Notes: generated by a model from the letters alone, not told the origin. A DNA stretch of 64,000 bases from Butyrivibrio proteoclasticus P6B7 (GCF_000622085.1 NZ_JHWL01000011.1:62001-126000), one strand, 5' to 3'. Positions 27,438 to 35,543 are shown, numbered from the stretch's first letter. Made by a program: numbers and translations.

Positions 27438-28670
27438 CTATTTCGCCTCGGCTAACCTTTCTGGTAAGTCCGCGAGTGAAACCACACTATATTCGAGTTC
27501 TGTTCTTGGACCAGCCAGGAATTTGAGCTTATTCAGAACTCTTCTGTAAACTACTTTACAGCTTTCCTTACTTGTTCCCACAAGAAGTAATAAATACTGA
27601 GATGAAGAATACTTACAATAGGTATCTCCCTGTCTCAATGTATTGGAAATAGCTTCCTGAAGAAATCTGCTCTTATTCTCGAGCTTAACAGGATTAGCTA
27701 TTCTTTTTCCCTCATAATCCACGAGAGTAAGTAGCATCATATAAACAGACTGGCCTGTTCTCTCCATATTCCTGCTAAGAATATGATAAGCATCGATAAA
27801 GCTTGGATATGAGCAGTCATAAGCTCTTCCCAATTCCTTCTCGATTGCTCCCCTTCTTTCAATGATGTCATCTCTGATTTGAAGGATCTTACCTGGTGTA
27901 TCTGAAACCTGTCTGCTCATCTTGTCATAACATTCAAGAAGCTCAGGACTTGGTGTTACTCCAAGCTCATCTGTGTAGTACCTTAAGGTCTCATCGTACT
28001 TGGCGTATGCATCCTTGTACATATCCATGCAGATAAGTGCGTTGATCTCGCCAATCTGCCACTCATCATCAGGATAAAGAGCTGCTGCCTTTCTATATAC
28101 CTTATGCATCTGAGCAAAGTCTTTTTTCTCATAATAGAATTTACCCAGCGCATCTACACATTCTGAATACATCTTCTGAAGCTGAACGCTTCTAATAATA
28201 ACCCATTCCTGAGTTGAAAGCTCTGGGAGAAGCTCTGACTTATAAATCTCGAAGGCAGCCTTATAATAAGTAACTGCTTCCTCAAAATCATTGCAATCTC
28301 TTGCTTTCTCAACATTGCTTATAAAAGATACAGCATCTGATTCGATATCTACGTTCTCATCGGTGTAAAAGATACCGTCTCTGTTCACTATGTATTCGTA
28401 GTCAGGAAGTCCTGACTTTTTAAGCTGCTTGTGCATCTGATAGATAAGATTATTAAAGCTGTTACTGATGTTGGACTGCTCTTCTCTATCGTAAAGGATA
28501 TTTATAAGATTATCCTTCTGAATTCCGTATTCGCCGCACAACCAAACTATCTCAAGAAGCTGAACATACTTGGCTGTCTTATTCTTGCCAACCGATATGT
28601 TCCTGCCTTCAAAAGATATTGCAAATCCGCCAAACATTTGCACTTGAAGTTTGATTTTCCCCTCTGCCAT
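27438..28670 (-). CDS. BTAD/SARP-type transcription regulator with possible degenerate GGDEF tail
   Basis: A 410 aa protein. Residues 1-100 look like an OmpR/SARP winged helix (GGFAISFEGRNISVGKNKTA, KYVQLLEIVWLCGEYGIQKD). Residues about 105-260 form the helical bacterial transcriptional activation domain, ending in YTDELGVTPSPELLECYDKM, which is diagnostic. Residues about 290-405 are not part of BTAD. They contain LRQGDTYCKYSSSQYLLLLV followed by GTSKESCKVVYRRVLNKL, which has the spacing of the GGDEF active-site segment (LRxxDxxxRxGGDEFxxLL), with SSSQY in place of GGDEF. That would make it catalytically dead, perhaps a sensor or dimer module; this is an inference. It lies 10 bases after the Cys-rich gene, probably in one operon. 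Confidence 0.72.
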   Translation of the reverse strand: MAEGKIKLQVQMFGGFAISFEGRNISVGKNKTAKYVQLLEIVWLCGEYGIQKDNLINILYDREEQSNISNSFNNLIYQMHKQLKKSGLPDYEYIVNRDGIFYTDENVDIESDAVSFISNVEKARDCNDFEEAVTYYKAAFEIYKSELLPELSTQEWVIIRSVQLQKMYSECVDALGKFYYEKKDFAQMHKVYRKAAALYPDDEWQIGEINALICMDMYKDAYAKYDETLRYYTDELGVTPSPELLECYDKMSRQVSDTPGKILQIRDDIIERRGAIEKELGRAYDCSYPSFIDAYHILSRNMERTGQSVYMMLLTLVDYEGKRIANPVKLENKSRFLQEAISNTLRQGDTYCKYSSSQYLLLLVGTSKESCKVVYRRVLNKLKFLAGPRTELEYSVVSLADLPERLAEAK

Positions 28671-28680
28671 AAAACCACCC

Positions 28681-28899
28681 TTATTTTAGAACTGCTTCTT
28701 CCTTTTTGTTTCCTACGTAGTTGCAAATACTGTAGCCTCCAAGATTATCCGTTTCACCGGCTTTTCTGAAGTTGGACCATTTGCAACACCAGCATTCTCT
28801 CATTGGAACAAGGGCCCCGTTATCAGGTTCAAAATGTTCGCAGCAGTGGCTCTCATTGACAATCAATAATCCGTTTTCATCGTATGCAAGATTTTTCAT
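28681..28899 (-). CDS. Cysteine-rich small protein of unknown function
   Basis: A 72 aa protein not recognised as a known family. It has seven or so Cys/His positions in its middle: SHCCEHFEPDN, RECWCCKWSNFRKAG and GGYSICNYV. The clusters look like metal or disulfide sites, and no signal peptide is visible, so a cytoplasmic metal-binding role is likeliest. It is directly upstream of the BTAD regulator (10-base gap), so it may be a partner or a sensor of that regulator. GAGGGGGTAAA precedes the ATG. Confidence 0.6.
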   Translation of the reverse strand: MKNLAYDENGLLIVNESHCCEHFEPDNGALVPMRECWCCKWSNFRKAGETDNLGGYSICNYVGNKKEEAVLK

Positions 28900-29050
28900 T
28901 TTACCCCCTCAAAATCTCGTACCGTGTTTCCATGTTAAATATATCATGGTAAAAGAACATAAATTATCAATATGTCGTGAAATAAACTTTTTTTGTCGCG
29001 GTTTGCATTTTGTAATTAATATTCAGTTGTATAGTTCTTTTAAAAAGACA

Positions 29051-30007
29051 TTATTCCTCTACGATCTCAACAAGCTCGATATCGAAGTTAAGAGCTTTGC
29101 CAGCCATTTCATGGTTAGCGTCGAAGGTAATGTCTGTCTCAGTCTTTTCCATAACTCTTACTGGAATAGGACGACCGTACATATCCTGAAGGTATACCTT
29201 CTGACCTACAGACACTGACTCAGAACCAGGAAGATCAGCGATCTTGATGTTGATGATTCTCTCTGGATCAGCCTCGCCATAAGCTTCGTTTGGCTCAAGG
29301 TGAATGCTACGTTTCTCACCAACGTTCATATCTGCAACAGCCTTGTCAAAGCCATAGATCATCATGCCAACGCCACAGATAAACTCAAGAGGCTCGCCTC
29401 TGTCGTAGGATGAATCAAACTGTGATCCATCATCAAGAGTACCCTTGTAGTGTACACGGCACTTCTTGCTTACGTTCTTACCTTCCATGATTGGCTCAAG
29501 AGAACGTCCGCCACAGCCGCCGCAGCCGCCACAGCCACCGCCGCAGCCACCTTCTTCGTCATCACCGCAGCCACCACAGCCGCCGCAACCTTCTTCAGCT
29601 TCATCGGTCTCAGCTTCTGCATCGGCACAATGTCCGCAGCCGCCTTCTTCATGATCTCCACAGTTGTGATCCTCTCCGTGGTGATCACAGTTAACTCCTG
29701 AATTCTCAAGCTCACCCTTAAGGTATGCTTCTACAGCCTCATCAGCGCTTCCTGTAGCGCCTGAAAATACTTCGATTCCAGCCTCTGTAAGGGCAGCATT
29801 AGCTCCACCGCCAAGTCCTCCGCAGATAAGAACAGAAATGCCCTTATCATCAAGAAGACCTGCAAGAGCCTCGTGACCGCTGCCTTCTGTACTCATGATC
29901 TCTGATGATACAACCTTACCATCCTCGATCTCATAAATCTTAAACTCCTCAGTATGTCCAAAATGCTGGAATACCTGTCCATTTTCATGTGTTACTGCTA
30001 ACTTCAA
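29051..30007 (-). CDS. NifX/NifB-like domain fused through a Cys/Gly linker to a SlyD-like FKBP
   Basis: A 318 aa three-part protein. Residues 1-98 match the dinitrogenase FeMo-cofactor-binding (NifX/NifB C-terminal) fold: MKLAVTHENGQVFQHFGHTE, the ICGGLGGGANAALTEAGIEV turn. Residues about 103-172 are rich in Cys, His, Asp/Glu and Gly with repeated CGGCGG units. Residues about 180-318 are an FKBP peptidyl-prolyl isomerase with an inserted flap: VHYKGTLDDGSQFDSSYDRG, GEKRSIHLEPNEAYGEADPE and the SlyD-like FDANHEMAGKALNFDIELVE. The Cys/His segment probably binds metal, as the His-rich tail of SlyD does. A metal-handling foldase is the inference; no nitrogenase gene is nearby. It lies 16 bases after a GH31 gene, likely co-transcribed. 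Confidence 0.82.
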   Translation of the reverse strand: MKLAVTHENGQVFQHFGHTEEFKIYEIEDGKVVSSEIMSTEGSGHEALAGLLDDKGISVLICGGLGGGANAALTEAGIEVFSGATGSADEAVEAYLKGELENSGVNCDHHGEDHNCGDHEEGGCGHCADAEAETDEAEEGCGGCGGCGDDEEGGCGGGCGGCGGCGGRSLEPIMEGKNVSKKCRVHYKGTLDDGSQFDSSYDRGEPLEFICGVGMMIYGFDKAVADMNVGEKRSIHLEPNEAYGEADPERIINIKIADLPGSESVSVGQKVYLQDMYGRPIPVRVMEKTETDITFDANHEMAGKALNFDIELVEIVEE

Positions 30008-30023
30008 AATACTTACCTCCGTT

Positions 30024-32018
30024 TTAATCTAACTTCTTAAATACTGGAATACTCTCAATTGGGGCCTTGGCAGTTACTGTCTGGCCACCTTCATAGATCT
30101 TTTTATCCCTGATGTCTTCCCACTTGCCCTCTGGAAGATAAACCTCCCTTTCAAAACAATTGAGTTCAAAAATAGGTGCCACAAGATACTTATCTCCGAA
30201 CATGTACTCATCGTAGATCTCCCAGCACTTGGAGTCCTGAGGGAACTCGTAGAAAAGAGTACGCATAAGAGGAGAACCGTTCTTGGATGTTTCCTCATAA
30301 AGTGACTTGATGTAAGGCTTGAGCTCAAATCTGATATCAAGCTGATCCTTCATGATCTTGTAGTTGTCTTCGCCATAGCTCCAAAGCTCGTTGTCCTGGC
30401 CTGTGTGGAGATATCCGCCGCCAAAGTCTCTGTCATCAAGGGCTGGGATATCGTAAGGGCCACGATCGCCGTGCATTCTAAGAACTGGTGAGAACACAGC
30501 AAACTCGTACCATCTGATAAGGAGCTGTCTAAAGTCAGGATCGTTGACGTCATCAGTCATGAAGCCGCCGATATCAGTGGTCCACCATGGAATACCTGCA
30601 AGACCCATGTTAAGGCCTGCTGCCAGCTGATCCCTGAATGCCTCAAAGGTACTTGGCACATCACCAGACCACACAACGTTGCCATACTTCTGGCTTCCTG
30701 CCCAGGCGCTTCTTAACAGGTTAACTACAGGCTGGTCGTCTGTCTTCATATTATCGTAGAAGACTCTGCTGTAGAACTGTGGGTAGATATTACTGCAGGA
30801 AAGAGCTGGCCCAAGGTAATATCTGTAGTAGTCAAAATCATACTTAACGTAATCAGGCTCTGAATTATCAAGCCAGAACATATCAATTCCAAGGTCGTAA
30901 TAGTTCTTTTTACAAATATCCCATACATACTGCCTTGTCTCTGGGTTGGTCACGTCGATCTCTGTGCAATCGCCCTGATAATCATAGGTCTGAAGGCCGC
31001 CTCTCTCAGTCTTGATAAGAAGGCCTCTCTCCAGCATGTCATAGAAGTTCTCACTTCTCTTATCAACTGAAGGCCATACTGATACAACCACCTTAATTCC
31101 CATGCTGTGGAGCTCGTCGATCATGGCCTTAGGATCTGGCCAGTATGTCTTATCGAACTTCCAGTCTCCCTGGTATGTCCAGTGGAAGAAGTCGATAACC
31201 ATGCAATCGATAGGAATATTTCTGGACTTGTAGTCTCTTGCAACCTTAAGAACCTCTTCCTGAGTTCTGTAGCGAAGCTTGCACTGCCAAAGACCCATAA
31301 GTTCCTCAGGCATAGCAGGCGCACGACCTGTAACCTCAGTATAGTTCTCAACGATCTCCTTAGGTGTATCTGCAACTGTGATCCAGTAATCAAGCTCCTT
31401 GCTGCATCTTGAGATCCACTCAGTATAGTTCATACCAAAGCTGACTCTACCAACAGCAGGATTGTTCCACAAGAATCCATATCCAAGGCTTGAAACCTGG
31501 AAAGGAACTGTAACCTGAGAGTTCCTCTGCTCAAGGTCAAGGATACATCCTTTCAGATCAGTATATGGGTGCTGGTACTGTCCCATACCAAAGATCTTCT
31601 CTTTATCATTACTCTCGAATTTAAGAGTAATCTCATAATCTCCGCCGCTAATTGGACTATAATCTCTGTTCACATACTTAAGGCATCTGGATTCCTTAGA
31701 CTCAGTTCCTCCGTAATTCCTGAAGTACTCTCTAAGGATCAGCTCGTCATCTCTGTAAAAAGACATGACGCCTGCAAAGTTCACAGTAGCCTTAACTCGG
31801 CCATTAGTGATCTCTGCAAAAGGGCCGTCCTCCCTTGATGTGATGTTAACTGTGGCGTTTCCCTTATTAACATCCTCAGTAAGTGCCCAATCATTGCCAC
31901 TAAGCGCTGGATACATTGTTGAGCGAACTCTGAGCGCGTTCTTGCCCCATGGCTCGATTCTTAGAGTTTCACCCTGTCTCTTTGCTATCAGTGTTCCATT
32001 TTCATTTGTAAAAATCAT
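30024..32018 (-). CDS. Glycoside hydrolase family 31 (alpha-xylosidase/alpha-glucosidase type)
   Basis: A 664 aa intracellular GH31 enzyme with no signal peptide. The catalytic nucleophile is Asp384 in FWLDNSEPDY and the acid/base Asp453 in VVWSGDVPSTFEAF. Other family blocks are IPIDCMVIDFFHWTYQGDWK, AGIPWWTTDIGGF and the C-terminal beta domain with LVAPIFELNCFEREVYLPEG. The WLDNSEP version of the nucleophile motif is common in bacterial alpha-xylosidases (YicI-like group), but alpha-glucosidase or sulfoquinovosidase activity cannot be excluded. It probably removes side chains from imported plant oligosaccharides. It is divergent from the DUF4867-like gene. Confidence 0.92.
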   Translation of the reverse strand: MIFTNENGTLIAKRQGETLRIEPWGKNALRVRSTMYPALSGNDWALTEDVNKGNATVNITSREDGPFAEITNGRVKATVNFAGVMSFYRDDELILREYFRNYGGTESKESRCLKYVNRDYSPISGGDYEITLKFESNDKEKIFGMGQYQHPYTDLKGCILDLEQRNSQVTVPFQVSSLGYGFLWNNPAVGRVSFGMNYTEWISRCSKELDYWITVADTPKEIVENYTEVTGRAPAMPEELMGLWQCKLRYRTQEEVLKVARDYKSRNIPIDCMVIDFFHWTYQGDWKFDKTYWPDPKAMIDELHSMGIKVVVSVWPSVDKRSENFYDMLERGLLIKTERGGLQTYDYQGDCTEIDVTNPETRQYVWDICKKNYYDLGIDMFWLDNSEPDYVKYDFDYYRYYLGPALSCSNIYPQFYSRVFYDNMKTDDQPVVNLLRSAWAGSQKYGNVVWSGDVPSTFEAFRDQLAAGLNMGLAGIPWWTTDIGGFMTDDVNDPDFRQLLIRWYEFAVFSPVLRMHGDRGPYDIPALDDRDFGGGYLHTGQDNELWSYGEDNYKIMKDQLDIRFELKPYIKSLYEETSKNGSPLMRTLFYEFPQDSKCWEIYDEYMFGDKYLVAPIFELNCFEREVYLPEGKWEDIRDKKIYEGGQTVTAKAPIESIPVFKKLD

Positions 32019-32054
32019 AACAGCCTCCCTTAAAAACTAGTCTTTTGGTATTAT

Positions 32055-32083
32055 ACTATACTTTTTGCAAAATTAAACCGCAA
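32055..32083 (-). promoter_or_regulatory. Likely promoter of the GH31-NifX/FKBP operon
   Basis: Minus-strand TTGCGG (32083-32078), 17-base spacer, TATAGT (32060-32055), overlapping a second TATAAT 3' of it. Confidence 0.5.
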
Positions 32084-32118
32084 AAAATGAGCTATTTTAG
32101 GTATCAAGTGATAAGATT

Positions 32119-32146
32119 TTGCTATTACTATTTTGTAGAATAAGAT
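32119..32146 (+). promoter_or_regulatory. Possible promoter of the DUF4867-like gene
   Basis: TTGCTA (32119-32124), 16-base spacer, TAAGAT (32141-32146), about 80 bases before the start. A small GCCCG-AAC-GGGC stem lies in the leader just before the binding site. Confidence 0.4.
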
Positions 32147-32224
32147 ATGAGTTAATGGGGATAGTAGACTCATTTTCTATTATGTAGAACATCATGGCCC
32201 GAACGGGCTTGGAAGGAGAAAAGT

Positions 32225-32869
32225 ATGAAAATATATAATGTCACAGATCCAGAATTTACCAACTATGGCAGGATCATCGAAGGTTATGAAAAAGAGATCA
32301 AGGAGATTGAGGAAGCTTTAAGAGACAAGACTCCAGTTCCTGAGGCTACTGACTACGTTGCTGAGGATAAGGCTCTTCAGAACCTTGCAGCTTCAGCAGC
32401 AATCACAAACAGCCTCTTTGGCGGCTCACCAATGCAGTTTGGCTGGTGCAATGGTCACAACACTAAGCTTAACTGCCTTGAGTACCATCGTTCAAGCGAG
32501 ATCAACCTCGGCGCTACAGACTTCATCCTTCTTCTTGCTAAGAGAGAAGAAATCGTAGACTACAAGATCGATTCCAGCAAAGTTAAGGCTTTCCTTGTTC
32601 CTAAGGGAGTTATGGTAGAGGTTTACGCTACAGCTCTTCACTACGCTCCATGTCAGGCTCACAAGGATTCTGGATTCCAGGTTCTTGTTGGACTTCCAAA
32701 GGGCACAAACGTTGGAATGCCAAGCTTCACACCAGCTAACCAGGAAGACAAGATGCTCACAGCAACTAACAAGTGGCTCCTTGCTCACGCAGAGGCTTCA
32801 GAAGCTAAAGACGGCGCATGGGTAGGCATCACAGGCGAGAACATCGACATCGCTTCTGACCTCGACTGA
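32225..32869 (+). CDS. DUF4867-like protein, possible cupin-type fold
   Basis: A 214 aa soluble protein. It resembles the DUF4867 group often found in Lachnospiraceae, which I recall only at family level. An acidic helix (residues 12-37) is followed by MQFGWCNGHNTKLNCLEYHR, then KAFLVPKGVMVEVYATALHY and APCQAHKDSGFQVLVGLPKG. The pattern of His/Glu residues (GHNTKLNCLEYH; ALHYAPC) is compatible with a cupin-like metal site, as in ureidoglycolate-lyase-like proteins; this is inference. Strong codon preference and a GGAAGGAGAAAAGT binding site suggest high expression. It is divergent from the GH31 gene, suggesting a role in sugar metabolism. Confidence 0.68.
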   Translation: MKIYNVTDPEFTNYGRIIEGYEKEIKEIEEALRDKTPVPEATDYVAEDKALQNLAASAAITNSLFGGSPMQFGWCNGHNTKLNCLEYHRSSEINLGATDFILLLAKREEIVDYKIDSSKVKAFLVPKGVMVEVYATALHYAPCQAHKDSGFQVLVGLPKGTNVGMPSFTPANQEDKMLTATNKWLLAHAEASEAKDGAWVGITGENIDIASDLD

Positions 32870-32899
32870 TTTAGATAAACACCAACCCTTTTTACATAG

Positions 32900-32967
32900 T
32901 AAAAGAGCTCCTGGCTACAAATGCATTTTCTGTGTACGGTGCATGTAAGTAGCTGGGAGCTCTTTTA
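32900..32967. terminator. Bidirectional terminator built on an inverted AAAAGAGCT pair
   Basis: A 19-bp stem, TAAAAGAGCTCCTGGCTAC (32900-32918) with GTAGCTGGGAGCTCTTTTA (32949-32967), two G-U pairs, followed by TTTTC. It serves the plus-strand DUF4867-like gene and the convergent coiled-coil gene. Both arms contain the recurrent 9-mer. Confidence 0.9.
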
Positions 32968-33047
32968 TTTTCAAGCTATCAGTATGATTATCTGATTTAT
33001 GATATATCTACTCTAGATTATTGTTCATGCATTTGTTTATCCTATAA

Positions 33048-34049
33048 TCACAGTTGGTCATCGATCACGCTGCCCTTGACATCATTGGATAAAAGACTAA
33101 GCCTGTTCAGTATATTGGTAATCTCCAAATTCACGGCATCCTGAGTCTCCTCCAGTGTTGGTCTGTCTGAGATGATAGTCTTCTTTACTGCATCTGTATC
33201 CATGGACTCCGCATCAGCCCTCTCTCTTCTGGCTATAGCTCTTTTCACATCTGCGCTGGTCTGGTGGCTCTCAGATGCCTGCTCTCTAATACTCTCTATC
33301 AGCTCCTGCCGGATTGCTTCCTTCTCAAGCCTCTTGGCCTCGTCCTTCTTTTCCTCTTTCTTCTTTTCTTCTGCCTCTTTAGCCTTCTCTTCCCGTTCCT
33401 TCTGGTCCTCATCTACCTTCTCTACGGTCTCCTGTGTTAAAAGAGCTATCGTCTCTCCGGCAGATGCCTCCATAATCTCTTCTGCAGCATCCTGGGCATT
33501 TAACATATCCTGAGACTTCTCACGTTCATTCTTAATCTGAGCAAAACCAAGAACGTTTGCTTCCTGCCTGCGCTTGGCATCCTCTATCTCCTCAGCGTTC
33601 TGAGCGTTGGTGTAATAGTAATAATAAGCCTTATGCATGAATTCGGATCTTCTAGCCAGTTCTTCATCAGATAGCTTCTGCTCAGATGACTCTTTAGTTC
33701 CTTCACTTAGGACTTTTTGACTATCATCGTTGTTTTCTTCGATTACCCCATACTCTTCTTTAAGCTTTGCAATAGCTTCATTGTTTGCTCTGGTATCAGC
33801 CTGTAATTCATTTATCTTATCCTGTAATTCATGAATTTCATCCTTAATTGACTGCATCTGCTTATCAAGCTTCTTCTCTCCCTTGAAGGCATCAGACACA
33901 ACTTTAAGAGCCTGGCTTTTCGCGTAGGCTTGTCTGTTGGCAAGTATAGAGTTTGAATTATGATCAGCTAGGGAAATAGTGATATTATTGGAATTCTTGA
34001 TATTATAGATACTATTATTCTGAACTTCCATGTTCTTGTTTATTCTCAT
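33048..34049 (-). CDS. Coiled-coil protein of probable flagellar/motility regulon
   Basis: A 333 aa, highly charged protein with no recognised domain and no signal peptide. The N-terminus MRINKNMEVQNNSIYNIKNS loosely recalls the first residues of flagellins (M-x-I-x-x-N). Residues about 58-100 (DKQMQSIKDEIHELQDKINE) and 190-265 (KAKEAEEKKKEEKKDEAKRL) are coiled coils. A run of five Tyr occurs near residue 142. A near-perfect SigD promoter (34117-34144) lies 68 bases upstream, so it is likely expressed with late flagellar genes. GGAGGTGG precedes the ATG. Function unknown; a filament-associated or secreted-by-flagellum protein is a guess. Confidence 0.7.
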   Translation of the reverse strand: MRINKNMEVQNNSIYNIKNSNNITISLADHNSNSILANRQAYAKSQALKVVSDAFKGEKKLDKQMQSIKDEIHELQDKINELQADTRANNEAIAKLKEEYGVIEENNDDSQKVLSEGTKESSEQKLSDEELARRSEFMHKAYYYYYTNAQNAEEIEDAKRRQEANVLGFAQIKNEREKSQDMLNAQDAAEEIMEASAGETIALLTQETVEKVDEDQKEREEKAKEAEEKKKEEKKDEAKRLEKEAIRQELIESIREQASESHQTSADVKRAIARRERADAESMDTDAVKKTIISDRPTLEETQDAVNLEITNILNRLSLLSNDVKGSVIDDQL

Positions 34050-34116
34050 AATCCACCTCCACTCTACATCCCTATAGAGTCATACGAAGTGATATAGTTA
34101 CAGTTTTCCTTATTGT

Positions 34117-34144
34117 ATATCGGCAAAACTAAGATATTTGTTTA
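34117..34144 (-). promoter_or_regulatory. SigD (sigma-28) flagellar-type promoter
   Basis: On the minus strand TAAA (34144-34141), 16-base spacer, GCCGATAT (34124-34117). This is an exact match to the Bacillus SigD consensus TAAA-N14-16-GCCGATAT. It points at the coiled-coil gene. Confidence 0.85.
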
Positions 34145-34151
34145 TAGCAAA

Positions 34152-34184
34152 AAAGAGCTCCAAGCACAAGGCTTGAAGCTCTTT
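34152..34184 (-). terminator. Second hairpin terminator after tuf
   Basis: AAAGAGCT-CAAGC pairs with GCTTG-AGCTCTTT around a 5-base loop; on the minus strand it is followed by TTTTTTGC. It directly precedes the SigD promoter and includes one AAAAGAGCT copy. Confidence 0.75.
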
Positions 34185-34275
34185 GAAATTCACTATAAGT
34201 TGCTAAGCGCAGCCTCGATTCCGCTACGCTTCATCTCGGTCACGGCATTCGCTGAATGCCTAAAAAGTCAATAAA

Positions 34276-34311
34276 AAACAGCCCATATCGTGCAAGCACG
34301 ATGGGCTGTTT
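34276..34311 (-). terminator. Main terminator of tuf
   Basis: AAACAGCCCA and TGGGCTGTTT pair, extended by ATCGTG/CACGAT with a small bulge; the minus strand continues TTTTTTATTG. Confidence 0.88.
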
Positions 34312-34352
34312 CTATTGGCTTTTATGCGCTTAGCTCAAAGCTAGCGTGCAGA

Positions 34353-35543
34353 TTACTCAACGATTGTAGCAACCTTACCTGATCCAACTGTACGTCCACC
34401 CTCACGGATAGCGAACTTAAGACCCTGCTCCATAGCGATTGGGTGAATAAGCTCGATAGACATTGTTACGTGGTCACCAGGCATGCACATCTCAACACCA
34501 TCTGGAAGGTTGCAGACACCTGTTACGTCAGTTGTTCTGAAGTAGAACTGAGGTCTGTAGTTTGTGAAGAATGGAGTATGACGGCCACCCTCGTCCTTAG
34601 TAAGAACGTAAACCTCAGCAGTGAACTTTGTATGGCAGTTTACTGTACCAGGCTTTGTGATAACCTGTCCTCTCTGGATACCCTCACGGTCAACACCACG
34701 AAGAAGAAGACCAACGTTGTCACCAGCTTCACAGTAGTCCATAGACTTTCTGAACATCTCGATACCTGTTACAACAGACTTAGATGTCTCTTCCTTGATA
34801 CCAACGATTTCGATTTCGTCGTTGAGGTCAAGGTGTCCTCTCTCTACTCTACCTGTAGCAACTGTTCCACGACCTGTGATTGTGAATACGTCCTCAACAG
34901 GCATAAGGAAAGGCTTATCTGTCTCACGAGTAGGTTCAGGAATGTAAGAATCAACTGTGTCCATGAGCTCGATGATCTTGTCACCCCACTCAGACTTAGG
35001 ATCCTCAAGAGCCTTAAGAGCTGAACCACGGATAATTGGTGTGTCATCTCCTGGGAACTCATACTCTGTAAGAAGGTCTCTGATCTCCATCTCAACGAGG
35101 TCAAGAAGCTCTGGATCGTCAACCATATCGCACTTGTTCATGAATACGATGATGTAAGGAACACCAACCTGACGAGCAAGAAGAACGTGCTCCTTAGTCT
35201 GAGCCATAACACCATCAGTAGCAGCAACAACGAGGATTGATCCATCCATCTGAGCTGCACCTGTGATCATGTTCTTAACGTAGTCAGCGTGACCTGGGCA
35301 GTCAACGTGAGCATAGTGTCTGTTTGCTGTCTCGTACTCGATGTGAGCAGAGTTGATTGTGATTCCTCTTTCCTTCTCTTCAGGAGCCTTATCGATCTGA
35401 TCGAATGCTACTGCAGGGCTGAATCCTCTATCAGCAAGTACTGCTGTGATAGCAGCTGTAAGAGTTGTCTTACCATGGTCAACGTGTCCAATTGTACCAA
35501 TGTTAACGTGTGGTTTGGTTCTGTCAAACTTAGCTTTTGCCAT
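34353..35543 (-). CDS. tuf: Elongation factor Tu
   Basis: EF-Tu, 396 aa, delivers aminoacyl-tRNA to the ribosome. G1 [10 protein letters not shown] at residues 18-27, G3 [21 protein letters not shown]4 NKCDMVDD and G5 GSALKAL are intact. The C-terminal domain has [20 protein letters not shown] and a normal end. It follows fusA by 136 bases, where an extra promoter and an inverted repeat occur, so it may be made independently of fusA. Codon choice is strongly biased, as expected for high expression. Confidence 0.98.
   Translation of the reverse strand: MAKAKFDRTKPHVNIGTIGHVDHGKTTLTAAITAVLADRGFSPAVAFDQIDKAPEEKERGITINSAHIEYETANRHYAHVDCPGHADYVKNMITGAAQMDGSILVVAATDGVMAQTKEHVLLARQVGVPYIIVFMNKCDMVDDPELLDLVEMEIRDLLTEYEFPGDDTPIIRGSALKALEDPKSEWGDKIIELMDTVDSYIPEPTRETDKPFLMPVEDVFTITGRGTVATGRVERGHLDLNDEIEIVGIKEETSKSVVTGIEMFRKSMDYCEAGDNVGLLLRGVDREGIQRGQVITKPGTVNCHTKFTAEVYVLTKDEGGRHTPFFTNYRPQFYFRTTDVTGVCNLPDGVEMCMPGDHVTMSIELIHPIAMEQGLKFAIREGGRTVGSGKVATIVE

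Larger units (their letters stand above)
34050..34352. other. Gene-free spacer between tuf and the coiled-coil gene
   Basis: This 303-base spacer contains the SigD promoter (34117-34144), two minus-strand hairpins with T runs (34152-34184 and 34276-34311), a GGCATTC/GAATGCC stem (34244-34260), and GCTAAGCGCA (34203-34212) complementary to TGCGCTTAGC (34324-34333). No convincing coding sequence was seen. Confidence 0.65.

Noticed and set aside
29500-29660. Repeat array resembling a CRISPR or minisatellite
   Set aside because: The repetition is CCGCAGCC-type codon repetition from Cys-Gly-Gly in a coding region; no regular spacers.
29450-29701. Ala/Thr-rich and His-rich plus-strand frames
   Set aside because: They are the complement of the CGG-repeat linker of the NifX-FKBP fusion.
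30560-30580. GCCGATATC resembling a SigD -10
   Set aside because: It lies within the GH31 coding region, has no TAAA at the right distance and no gene start downstream.
34201-34250. Short minus-strand frame (MKRSGIEAALSNL) after tuf
   Set aside because: Only 12-13 codons, no binding site, and it lies in stem-forming sequence between two terminators; more likely non-coding.
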